A stretch of DNA of 6,040 nucleotides. Source: Gracilibacteraceae bacterium. GTDB lineage: Bacteria; Bacillota; Desulfitobacteriia; Desulfitobacteriales; Syntrophobotulaceae. Below the pieces are notes generated by a model. That model made no database searches. It saw only the letters and a program-made list of their open reading frames with translations, and was not told the origin of the DNA. The DNA lies in the NCBI GenBank assembly GCA_031255985.1, contig JAIRRL010000096.1, forward strand, positions 1 through 6,040, read 5' to 3'. The translations under genes were made by a program, and so were the position numbers. Positions 1 to 5,941 of the stretch are shown piece after piece. Within the stretch, counting starts at the first letter, position 1. The number at the start of each line of letters is the position of its first letter.

Positions 1-11
1 TCAGTACTAAT

Positions 12-20
12 GGGGAGGTG
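12..20 (+). promoter_or_regulatory. Ribosome binding site that fixes the flgL start
   Basis: GGGGAGGTG is complementary to the 16S anti-Shine-Dalgarno end. It lies 7-9 bases before the ATG at 28, which begins the family motif MRVT. It rules out the in-frame ATG at 10, which this site would partly cover. Confidence 0.8.
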
Positions 21-27
21 CGGCATA

Positions 28-1038
28 ATGCGGGTAACATCGGTCATGATGGGGCGGAACTATAAGATCAATTTGGGTAAAACCCAATCGGCCCTGAATG
101 ACGCTTCTATGACCATGAATAACTACCGGAAGTTTCAAACGATCGCTGACGATCCGGCCGCCGCGGCGCGGGCTTTTCAGTTGCGGCAGGAGTACAGCAA
201 GCTGGAGAGTTACAAAAAAAACGCGGAAAACGCCCAGGGGCGTCTGGACACGGCGGACAGCGCCTTACAGGATATTCTCACCATGCTGAATACGGTGAAG
301 GAGAGGATAGTTTCCGCCGCCAACGGAACCTGGGGACCGGGCGACAGGGAAATCATGGCTACAGAAATTCAGGCCACGCAAAAGGCTATTTTGCAGAATA
401 TGAATCTGTCTTTCACCGGCCAGTATGTCTTTGGCGGCACACAGTCCGACAAGCCGCCGCTGACCATCGGCGCCGACGGACGGATCCGCTTTCAGGGCAT
501 GCCTCTGGATGATGATTCGTCATATTCATATTATGGAAGTTCGGCAGCCTTCAACGCCGCCATGCAAGGTTTGATGGATCAAAAAGTGCTGCTGGATTTC
601 GGCTACGGGATTGATCCGGGCGATCCCGCTTCCGGTTTTGACGTCAGTTTGTCGGCGGCCCGTTTTCTCGACTATGATGTGGATAGCGCCGGGATGTCAA
701 ACAATTTATATAATTTACTGGAAGACATGTCAACTATGATGGCTAATCCGGCTTTTAGCCAGGCGGCCTTTGCGCCGTATCTGGATAAGTTTAACGAGGT
801 GCATAAAAACTTTTTGACCAATGTGACGGATATGGCGGCAAAATCCCAATCCGTGAATTATACTCTCAACAGAATAGAAGACAGCATCTTAGCGACCACA
901 GAGAAACAGAACTACGTGGAATTTGTGGATCCGGCAGAGGCGGTTATTGATTGGAAATGGCAGGAATTTGCCTACCGTTCCGCTCTGGCCATAGGCCAGC
1001 AGATTCTTCAGCCTTCTTTGCTCGACTACCTGAGATAA
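28..1038 (+). CDS. flgL: Flagellar hook-associated protein 3 (FlgL), hook-filament junction
   Basis: FlgL is the exported structural protein that, with FlgK, joins the flagellar hook to the flagellin filament. The 336-residue product opens with the FlgL/flagellin signature MRVTSVMM. An N-terminal D0/D1 helical region (about residues 1-145) contains ADDPAAAARAFQLR (40-53), LDTADSAL (73-80) and GQYVFGGTQSDKPPL (131-145). A variable central domain follows, and a C-terminal helix ends in LLDYLR, as FlgL proteins do (flagellins usually end differently). The usual STGK-like turn before the DDP motif is replaced by NNYRKFQTI (31-39). The start at 28 is chosen because GGGGAGG at 12-18 is correctly spaced for it and the MRVT motif begins there; the in-frame ATG at 10 overlaps that site. 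It is the first of four closely spaced flagellar genes. A divergent flagellin is the main alternative, but the neighbours favour FlgL. Confidence 0.92.
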   Translation: MRVTSVMMGRNYKINLGKTQSALNDASMTMNNYRKFQTIADDPAAAARAFQLRQEYSKLESYKKNAENAQGRLDTADSALQDILTMLNTVKERIVSAANGTWGPGDREIMATEIQATQKAILQNMNLSFTGQYVFGGTQSDKPPLTIGADGRIRFQGMPLDDDSSYSYYGSSAAFNAAMQGLMDQKVLLDFGYGIDPGDPASGFDVSLSAARFLDYDVDSAGMSNNLYNLLEDMSTMMANPAFSQAAFAPYLDKFNEVHKNFLTNVTDMAAKSQSVNYTLNRIEDSILATTEKQNYVEFVDPAEAVIDWKWQEFAYRSALAIGQQILQPSLLDYLR

Positions 1039-1060
1039 GTAAGTTAGAGGAGGGATTGAC

Positions 1061-1669
1061 ATGCAACCGCTGCTGAAAATACAGACCATACCGGTGACTT
1101 TGGCTGTCAATGTGCAGCGCGCGAAATTGGAGGTTTCACAAACTGAAGCCAGTGTGGATATTACGCGGGAAAGAGGCGGCTTCACCATCACCAGCGAACC
1201 TATCCAGCTGCATATCGACAGTTCCGAATCCAGAGCCAGCACCGGGCTGAAAACAGTATACCGGGCGATTTCCGAGGCGGCGCGGCGCGGTGTCCGTCTT
1301 GGCTATGAAGGCGTAGGACGTATTGCGGAAGATGGAAATTTTTTGATGGACATCCAAATAAAAGAAAACACCATTCCCGCTCTGGCCGCGCGCAGCATCG
1401 ATTACAGTATGCCTAATATGCAGATGGCCTTTATCCCTTCCGTCGGACCGGAGATTTCCTGGGAGCCGGCGGAATTGTCCATGTCCTATGAGATGGACAA
1501 GCTGAATTTTGACTGGCGGACGCAAAACCGGCCGGAATTGCAGTTCATTCCTGGTAATATTGAGATCGAAGTGGAACAGTACAGTAAAGTTGTGATTGAA
1601 TATTTGGGCGAGCCGTTATATGTGCCGCCCAGCGCGGCGCCAGGCGGTAATCTGGAGACCTGGGCGTGA
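1061..1669 (+). CDS. DUF6470 family protein (YviE-like), flagellar operon
   Basis: This 202-residue protein matches the DUF6470/YviE type found between flgL and fliW in Bacillota. Its biochemical role is not established; a flagellum-associated role is inferred from this conserved position. The N-terminal part (about 4-55) is made of alternating hydrophobic beta-strand-like segments (LLKIQTIPVTLAVN; FTITSEPIQLHID). A helical stretch (64-90) follows, with AISEAARRGVRLGYEGVGRIAEDG, which resembles the most conserved part of the family. The C-terminal half is again strand-rich, with acidic and aromatic residues (ISWEPAELSMSYEMDKLNFDW), and ends in a Pro/Gly-rich tail. There is no signal peptide or membrane segment. 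AGGAGGG at 1048-1054 lies six bases before the ATG. The stop overlaps the fliW start. Confidence 0.88.
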   Translation: MQPLLKIQTIPVTLAVNVQRAKLEVSQTEASVDITRERGGFTITSEPIQLHIDSSESRASTGLKTVYRAISEAARRGVRLGYEGVGRIAEDGNFLMDIQIKENTIPALAARSIDYSMPNMQMAFIPSVGPEISWEPAELSMSYEMDKLNFDWRTQNRPELQFIPGNIEIEVEQYSKVVIEYLGEPLYVPPSAAPGGNLETWA

Positions 1670-2142
1670 CGGCGGAAACCGGGGAAAACGTAGCGCCGGT
1701 ACGAATTAAAACGGCCGATCACGGCGAGATCGAAGCGCGGCGGGACAGTATCCTGAGTTTTGCCGGCGGATTATTCGCTTTTGAGCATGAACACGAGTTT
1801 GTGATTGTCAATTATGATTTTGCCGCTCCGGACAGCCCGGTCAAATGCCTGCAAAGCGTGTCGGGCGCTGTGAGTTTTACGATAATGGATCCGTTTCATT
1901 TTCTGCCTGCCTATAATCCGGTCTTGCCCGAACGGGAAAAAAACGAGCTGGAATGTACGGATGAGACTGATTTGCGTTATTTTGTCATCGCGGTAGTATC
2001 GCGCCCCATCCAAAATACGGTGGTTAATTTATTGTGCCCGATAGTCATCAATATTAAAAACCGGCGCGCCGCCCAGGTTATTTTGGAGAACGCGCAATAT
2101 CCGATGCAATATCGGATATTTGCTTCTGAGGAAGTGACGTAA
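1666..2142 (+). CDS. fliW: Flagellar assembly factor FliW
   Basis: FliW is the cytoplasmic flagellin-binding protein and allosteric antagonist of CsrA. When flagellin accumulates it titrates FliW, and freed CsrA then represses flagellin translation. The 158-residue product shows the family pattern: HGEIEARRDSILSFAGGLFAFE (19-40), the LQSV strand (62-65), FTIMDPFHFLPAY (71-83), and the hallmark TVVNLLCPIVINI followed by KNRRAAQVILENAQYP (118-146). The canonical GIPGFE turn reads GLFAFE here. The start is GTG at 1666 in a GTGA overlap with the upstream stop, with GGAG at 1654-1657 at good distance. No other start codon fits before the conserved core, so the protein carries about ten extra N-terminal residues relative to shorter family members. 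The stop overlaps the csrA start by one base (TAATG). Confidence 0.95.
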   Translation: MTAETGENVAPVRIKTADHGEIEARRDSILSFAGGLFAFEHEHEFVIVNYDFAAPDSPVKCLQSVSGAVSFTIMDPFHFLPAYNPVLPEREKNELECTDETDLRYFVIAVVSRPIQNTVVNLLCPIVINIKNRRAAQVILENAQYPMQYRIFASEEVT

Positions 2143-2375
2143 TGCTGGTCATTGGCCGGAAAAAAAATGAGGCGCTGATAATCAACGGCGATATTGAGAT
2201 CATAGTGGCGGAAATATCAGGCGAGCGAGTGCGGCTGGCGATTAACGCGCCGAAAGACGTCGTGATTTTACGCCGGGAACTTTATGAAGCCGGACAATTA
2301 AACCTGCTGGCCAGCAAGCAGGCGGAGGTCTCGGTTCTGCAGGATTTAGCCGCCGCCGTCAGTCAAAAGCCTTAG
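2142..2375 (+). CDS. csrA: Carbon storage regulator / translational regulator CsrA
   Basis: CsrA is a small dimeric RNA-binding protein that binds GGA motifs in mRNA leaders and usually blocks ribosome access. In Bacillota its main known target is flagellin mRNA, and FliW controls it. The 77-residue product has the standard features: MLVIGRKKNEALIINGDIEI at the N-terminus with RNA-contacting R6, the RVRLAINAPKDVVILRRELYE core (29-49) with the second key arginine R44, and a helical C-terminal extension (about 50-77) of the length seen in Gram-positive CsrA. Translation is likely coupled to fliW through the TAATG overlap, and GAGGA at 2128-2132 is a proper ribosome site inside the fliW end. No convincing terminator hairpin follows, so read-through into the next gene is possible. 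Confidence 0.97.
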   Translation: MLVIGRKKNEALIINGDIEIIVAEISGERVRLAINAPKDVVILRRELYEAGQLNLLASKQAEVSVLQDLAAAVSQKP

Positions 2376-2398
2376 CGGTTTGCGACTTGACTTGAGAC

Positions 2399-2427
2399 TT
2401 GGCGCGGACAATTAATTTTGGAATAAT
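2399..2427 (+). promoter_or_regulatory. Possible weak sigma-A-type promoter before the MBL-fold gene
   Basis: TTGGCG (2399-2404) and AATAAT (2422-2427) are separated by exactly 17 bases in the gap after csrA. They match the -35 consensus at 4 of 6 and the -10 at 5 of 6 positions. The predicted transcript would start near 2434, giving a very short leader. Read-through from the flagellar operon is an equally good explanation for expression of the downstream gene. Confidence 0.3.
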
Positions 2428-2447
2428 TTCGGAAGAATTTTGAGGAT

Positions 2448-3437
2448 ATGATGATAGAGGAAATCGCGCCGGATATTTTTTTGATCCGAGTGCCCTTGCC
2501 CCATACGCCCCTGCGGGAATTAAACGCCTATCTTTTACGCGGTCGGGCCGGCGAAAAGGACATACTGGTTGATCTGGGCTTTGACCTTGACGTTTGCGAG
2601 GCCGCATTGCGCGCGGCCCTGAGGGAAGTGGGGGCTAAAGCCGGTTTTGACATACTGCTTACTCATTTTCATCTTGATCACGCCGGTTTGCTGCCCCGGA
2701 TGGCGACTGCGGATACGACCGTTTATCATGGCAAAATCCCTTGGGAAATGATCCGGCAATGGGAGCAAATGAGCGATCCGGCCGAAGGCGGGAAATTTCT
2801 GCGTCAAAGCGGAGTCGAGCGTGATTTGGCGGAAATCAAATCGATTCCCCGCGAATTTGAGGTTGATTGGCGGGAAATGTTTGCGCAGAGCCGATCCCAG
2901 GAACTGAGGGAAGGGGAGCGCCTGACGACGGGGAATTATCAATGGCGCTGCTTTGAAACGGACGGGCATTGCGAAGGGCATATCTGCCTTTATGAGCCGG
3001 AGACAAAATTGCTGCTAGCCGGCGACCATATACTAGGCCATATTTCTCCCAACATCACCTGTTATAATATGGGCGCCGCCAGTTCTTTGCGCAAGTATTT
3101 GCACAGCTTGGACAAAATTGCGGACTTGGACGTGAAGCTGGTTTTGCCGGCGCACCGGGAGCCTTTGACCGACTGCCGCGCCAGAATAAAAGAACTCCAG
3201 ACGCACCATGAGCGGCGTCTGGAGGAGATCAAAAATATTTTAGCCGCCGGGCCTCAGACCGGCATGGAAATCACCGGTAAGATCAACTGGGCGGCGCGTC
3301 CCGCTGAAGCCGAGGAACAGCTGCGGTTTTATCTTTTTGCTTTAGGCGAAACGCTGGCGCATATCAATTATCTGCTTGAGGTTGATCAGGCGGAAATGAC
3401 GGAAGCGGACGGACGGCTGTACTATCAGGGAAAATAG
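2448..3437 (+). CDS. MBL-fold metallo-hydrolase with C-terminal winged-helix-like domain
   Basis: This is a cytoplasmic metal-dependent hydrolase of 329 residues in the glyoxalase II-like metallo-beta-lactamase superfamily; the substrate cannot be deduced. Metal-ligand motifs are intact: THFHLDH with H73, H75, D77 and H78; TDGHCEGH with H174 as the probable next ligand; AGDH with D193; and LPAH with H236. The third motif reads DGHCEGH where PGHTPGH is usual. After about residue 245 a helical region (HHERRLEEIKNIL ... AEEQLRFYLFALGETLAHINYLLE) fits the C-terminal winged-helix domain seen in many long MBL hydrolases. The start is ATG 2448 or the adjacent ATG 2451; GAGGA at 2442-2446 is only just upstream and suits 2451 slightly better. 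The gene follows the flagellar operon in the same direction, but nothing in the protein links it to motility. Confidence 0.92.
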   Translation: MMIEEIAPDIFLIRVPLPHTPLRELNAYLLRGRAGEKDILVDLGFDLDVCEAALRAALREVGAKAGFDILLTHFHLDHAGLLPRMATADTTVYHGKIPWEMIRQWEQMSDPAEGGKFLRQSGVERDLAEIKSIPREFEVDWREMFAQSRSQELREGERLTTGNYQWRCFETDGHCEGHICLYEPETKLLLAGDHILGHISPNITCYNMGAASSLRKYLHSLDKIADLDVKLVLPAHREPLTDCRARIKELQTHHERRLEEIKNILAAGPQTGMEITGKINWAARPAEAEEQLRFYLFALGETLAHINYLLEVDQAEMTEADGRLYYQGK

Positions 3438-3443
3438 GCGGTT

Positions 3444-4415
3444 TTACGGGTGTAACGCCCGCCGGAGCGCCCAGGTGGAAGTTTCGACGGCGTTACGGCT
3501 GATAGCGGCGTCCGCGTTTTCCAGATCGAATCCGTGCAAGCCGCCGGCATAAAGGGAGAACGAGGCTGAAACGCCTGCCTGGACAAGATTGCTGATATAA
3601 GCGATGGTTTCGTCTCTGTGGGGATCAAGACCGCCGACAAAGGCGTAACAGGGAGGCAACCCGCTGTAATCCGCGCAGCGGGCCGGGGCGGCATAAATTG
3701 AAATGTCGTCCCGTTTTTCGTGGCCGGCTCCAAGATATTGGTTCCATATATTGCGGCAGGATTCATAATTCAGGCCGCGTTTATCCGTGAATTCAACTGT
3801 GGATTTTGTCTGCAGACGGTCGTCTATAGTCGGGGCCAGCGGCATTTGGAAAATTATGGCAGGGCCGCCGCGATCCCTGGCGAGCATCGCCGTGGCTACG
3901 GTAAGACCGCCGCCGGCGCTGAAACCCGTAACCGCGATCCGGGCCGCGTCGACTCCGAGTTCCTTCGCGTTGGCGGCGAACCAGACCAGCGCGGCGTAAC
4001 AGTCCTCATAAGCGGCCGGGGCCGGGTTTTCCGGCGCCAGCCGGTAATCGACCGATACGACGACGCATTTTACTTCTTTGACATAGCGGATGCAGTTCAA
4101 ATCCTCATGTTCCGGCGTGCCAATGGAGTAACCGCCATAATGCAGATAGAGAACGCCGGGCAGCGTTTCGGATTTGGCCTTTGGTTCGTAGATGCGCACC
4201 CGCAATTCCGGAGCGCCAGCCGGGCCGGGGATCATCCGGTTGTAAAAATTGACGTCAGGATCGGGCGGCGTGGGAGGCGCGGGCGGGAAAGTGACGTCGC
4301 GCGGCGTTTGCTTGGCTACGTTCTCATCAGTCCAGGCGGCCAGATAAGAAGGCGGGGTCGTCAATACGCCTGAAAGTTCGGGATCCAAGGCCAGCTCGAA
4401 ATAGTTTTTCGCCAT
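3444..4415 (-). CDS. Alpha/beta hydrolase (hormone-sensitive lipase family esterase)
   Basis: A 323-residue serine esterase/lipase-type hydrolase, probably cytoplasmic as no signal peptide is seen; the natural ester substrate is unknown. Family order is clear: the oxyanion motif HYGGYSIG (92-99), where the first Gly of HGGG is Tyr; VDYRLAPENPAPAAYEDCYAAL (122-143), strongly typical of the HSL family; the nucleophile elbow GFSAG with Ser166; GGLDPHRDE with acid Asp264; and GGLHGFD with His294. A proline-rich N-terminal cap (about 38-55) precedes the core. The start at 4415 is chosen because AAGGAGGA sits five bases before it; an in-frame ATG at 4472 has no ribosome site and would lie in the leader. 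The gene has its own promoter at 4500-4528. It converges on the MBL-fold gene with six bases between the stops. Confidence 0.92.
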   Translation of the reverse strand: MAKNYFELALDPELSGVLTTPPSYLAAWTDENVAKQTPRDVTFPPAPPTPPDPDVNFYNRMIPGPAGAPELRVRIYEPKAKSETLPGVLYLHYGGYSIGTPEHEDLNCIRYVKEVKCVVVSVDYRLAPENPAPAAYEDCYAALVWFAANAKELGVDAARIAVTGFSAGGGLTVATAMLARDRGGPAIIFQMPLAPTIDDRLQTKSTVEFTDKRGLNYESCRNIWNQYLGAGHEKRDDISIYAAPARCADYSGLPPCYAFVGGLDPHRDETIAYISNLVQAGVSASFSLYAGGLHGFDLENADAAISRNAVETSTWALRRALHP

Positions 4416-4420
4416 GAGAA

Positions 4421-4428
4421 TCCTCCTT
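4421..4428 (-). promoter_or_regulatory. Ribosome binding site that fixes the esterase start
   Basis: On the minus strand this reads AAGGAGGA, a near-perfect anti-16S match, five bases before the ATG at 4415. It decides against the longer frame that begins at 4472. Confidence 0.85.
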
Positions 4429-4499
4429 ACACAACTTAAATTACTGGAGTTCGCCGCGAGTCTTGCGCGCATTTTCTGACAAGTTCTTAAACTAGCAAT

Positions 4500-4528
4500 A
4501 TTTTAACTTATTTAGCTTAATTCGTCAA
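4500..4528 (-). promoter_or_regulatory. Sigma-A-type promoter of the esterase gene
   Basis: On the minus strand TTGACG (4523-4528) and TAAAAT (4500-4505) are separated by 17 bases, each matching consensus at 5 of 6 positions, in AT-rich DNA. Transcription would begin near 4493 and give a leader of about 78 bases before the start codon. The -35 box overlaps the proximal of two direct repeats (4526-4535 and 4540-4549). Confidence 0.7.
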
Positions 4529-4549
4529 CCATATACGCGCAACCATATA
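4526..4549 (-). repeat. Direct repeat of a 10-bp word at the esterase -35 region
   Basis: CAACCATATA (plus strand) occurs exactly at 4526-4535 and 4540-4549, 14 bases apart start to start, with CGCG between the copies. Read in the direction of the esterase, TATATGGTTG appears twice, and the TTG of the second copy is the beginning of the -35 box. Such tandem sites at a -35 box are typical places for an activator or repressor to bind; the regulator is not identified. Confidence 0.6.
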
Positions 4550-4618
4550 TTGGATATTTTAGTTTACATAATATTTATTATCGGAATAAAAGCGTCCGTA
4601 CATATCTTTACATATTTG

Positions 4619-4993
4619 TCACAGCGCGTTTCGCACTATAAACAGCAACTCCGTCAAATCGACCGGTTTACTGAGAAAATAATTGGCGCCGGCCTGATAT
4701 GCTTTCATCTTATTGGCTTGATCCACAAAAGCGCTTGTCACAATGATGGGCGTGTTGGCCGTTTCTGCCCGTGAACGCAGCTGCCGCGCCACAACCAGTC
4801 CGTTTTGTCCCGGCAAGCGTAAATCAAGTATAATTATATCATATTTTTCCTTTTCGACCAAATCAATGGCGGTCAGCCCGTCCTCGGCGGATGAAACCCG
4901 CCAGCCGCGCGCGCTTAAAAAATCAACCATCAGTAAGCGGCTGTTCCAATCATCCTCAATGACCAAAATATGACCTTGCGTTTCGTTTGTCAT
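4619..4993 (-). CDS. Single-domain response regulator (receiver domain only)
   Basis: A 124-residue stand-alone receiver (REC) protein that would accept a phosphoryl group from a histidine kinase or phosphotransfer protein. Conserved residues are all present: the acidic pocket E13-D14-D15 (VIEDD), phospho-acceptor Asp57 (IIILDLRLPG), the switch Ser87 (VTSAF) and Lys109 (SKP). There is no output or DNA-binding domain, so it must signal by protein contact or act in a phosphorelay, as CheY-, Spo0F- or DivK-type proteins do; which of these cannot be decided. The start is ATG 4993 with AAGGAGAG (plus 4999-5006) five bases upstream. It lies 63 bases downstream of the histidine kinase on the same strand, which is therefore its likely partner and probably co-transcribed. 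No strong terminator is seen after the stop; the following DNA is AT-rich with only weak A/T stems. Confidence 0.95.
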   Translation of the reverse strand: MTNETQGHILVIEDDWNSRLLMVDFLSARGWRVSSAEDGLTAIDLVEKEKYDIIILDLRLPGQNGLVVARQLRSRAETANTPIIVTSAFVDQANKMKAYQAGANYFLSKPVDLTELLFIVRNAL

Positions 4994-5017
4994 TTTTACT
5001 CTCCTTGCTTTCCGTTC

Positions 5018-5052
5018 GCGCTAATGCGCCCACACTAATATGCCTGCGCTAA
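5018..5052. repeat. Three CTAA-centred words at 14-bp intervals between kinase and regulator genes
   Basis: On the plus strand GCGCTAA (5018-5024), ACACTAA (5032-5038) and GCGCTAA (5046-5052) recur every 14 bases in the 63-base gap between the kinase stop and the receiver start. The first also forms a perfect small inverted repeat, GCGC-TAAT-GCGC (5018-5029). The units are degenerate outside the core, so chance remains possible. Function is unknown. Confidence 0.35.
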
Positions 5053-5056
5053 CCCG

Positions 5057-5941
5057 TCAGGCGGACGGCAGTATAATCCGCGCTTCCGTACAAACCCCCG
5101 GTTCACTTTCAATTTCCAGTAAACCGCCGTGCAAACGGGCAATGGCGCGCGCGGTCGCCAGGCCCAGGCCGAAACCGTCTGTTCCGCCCTCCCCTGCTCC
5201 CGCCCGGTAAAACTCATCAAATACGCGAGCCATATGCTCCGGGTCAATGCCGCGGCCATTATCGCGCACAATTAAGGCGACGCCGGCCGGAACCGCCGCC
5301 GCCCGCGCCTGGATTTGCCCGCCGGCGGGCGTGTATTTCAGCGCGTTATCCCGAATCTTCGCCAGCGCGCGCGTAAGCCGGGCGGCGTCGCCTTCGATGA
5401 ACGGCAATTCCGGCGGCGGCGGCTCCGCCGTCAGCGTGACCGAGCGGCTAAGAGCCTGAGCGGCAAACTGGGCGACCAGAGCGGAAATCAGAGCGGCCGG
5501 ATTGATTTTTTCTCGCCGCAAAACCAACTGCCCCCGCTCCGACATGGCCAAATCCAGCAAATCGTTGAACAGGCGCAGCACTTGTTGCGCGCAATCCTCA
5601 ATCAGGCCGACATATTCCGTTTGTTTGCCGTTCAGATTGCCATATAATTCCTGCCTGAGGAGCGAGGAAAAACCGCAAATCGAGTTTAGCGGCGTACGGG
5701 CGTCATGACTTATATTTCTCAGGAACCGCGTTTTCGTCTCGTTGGCGGCTTCCGCTTCCCCCAGAGCAGCCTTTAAATCCTCCGTTCTCTCCGCCACTAT
5801 GCGTTCTAATTCATCGACATGGAGTTCTATTTCCCGCTGTTTGTCATACCGCGCCTGGGTCAAACTGACCACGGCCTCCCGCAAATCGTCATATTCGCGC
5901 ACTTGGGCCGGGTTATCACTTAATTCCGCCAAAATCCGCAA
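5057..5941 (-). CDS. Sensor histidine kinase, catalytic C-terminal part
   Basis: Signal-transducing histidine kinase, expected to autophosphorylate and pass phosphate to the receiver protein encoded next. Numbered from the TTG at 5941, a long charged coiled-coil-like helix (15-70) leads into a HisKA domain with SHDARTPLNSI and phospho-acceptor His79. The HATPase_c domain has the N box RDNALKYTP (Asn199), G1 DNGRGID (227-233), F box FDEFYRAG and G2 GFGLGLA (256-262). The catalytic core is intact. No sensor domain lies within this frame. The start is uncertain: TTG 5941 is the first usual start codon after an upstream in-frame TAG and has no good ribosome site. The open frame actually extends to 6001, and the residues there (GTVNEIARADRI) look like part of the same protein. 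The gene is thus probably the 3' piece of a longer membrane kinase; see the entry for 5942-6040. Confidence 0.82.
   Translation of the reverse strand: MRILAELSDNPAQVREYDDLREAVVSLTQARYDKQREIELHVDELERIVAERTEDLKAALGEAEAANETKTRFLRNISHDARTPLNSICGFSSLLRQELYGNLNGKQTEYVGLIEDCAQQVLRLFNDLLDLAMSERGQLVLRREKINPAALISALVAQFAAQALSRSVTLTAEPPPPELPFIEGDAARLTRALAKIRDNALKYTPAGGQIQARAAAVPAGVALIVRDNGRGIDPEHMARVFDEFYRAGAGEGGTDGFGLGLATARAIARLHGGLLEIESEPGVCTEARIILPSA

Noticed and set aside
1..10. Possible tail of flgK: one frame reads Gln-Tyr-TAA ending at base 10.
   Set aside because: Two codons are too few to identify any gene, although flgK is the usual upstream neighbour of flgL.
10..27. Longer flgL start at the ATG at position 10.
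   Set aside because: It would precede the family motif MRVT by six residues and overlap the ribosome binding site that serves the ATG at 28.
3438..3465. GGCGG...CCGCC inverted repeat after the MBL-fold gene as a terminator.
   Set aside because: Only five pairs with a 17-base loop and no T-run; it also lies inside the esterase coding sequence.
3720..4373. Long plus-strand open frame opposite the esterase.
   Set aside because: Arginine/glycine-rich translation with no motif, fully antisense to a clear enzyme gene; a codon-bias shadow.
4416..4472. N-terminal extension of the esterase from an in-frame ATG at 4472.
   Set aside because: No Shine-Dalgarno before it, while a strong one sits inside the extension just before 4415; the extra 19 residues match no family feature.
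4571..4605. A/T stem (ATAATA-AA-TATTAT) and CGGA/TCCG stem after the receiver gene as a terminator.
   Set aside because: Stems are very short or made only of A/T pairs and no U-tract follows, so termination is not supported.
4550..4774. Small plus-strand frame with a hydrophobic N-terminus (TTG start).
   Set aside because: No ribosome site, and its second half is antisense to the conserved receiver gene; the hydrophobic part is what AT-rich DNA gives by chance.
5035..5271. Minus-strand frame overlapping the kinase 3' end.
   Set aside because: Lies within the conserved HATPase domain coding in another frame and has no recognisable domain.
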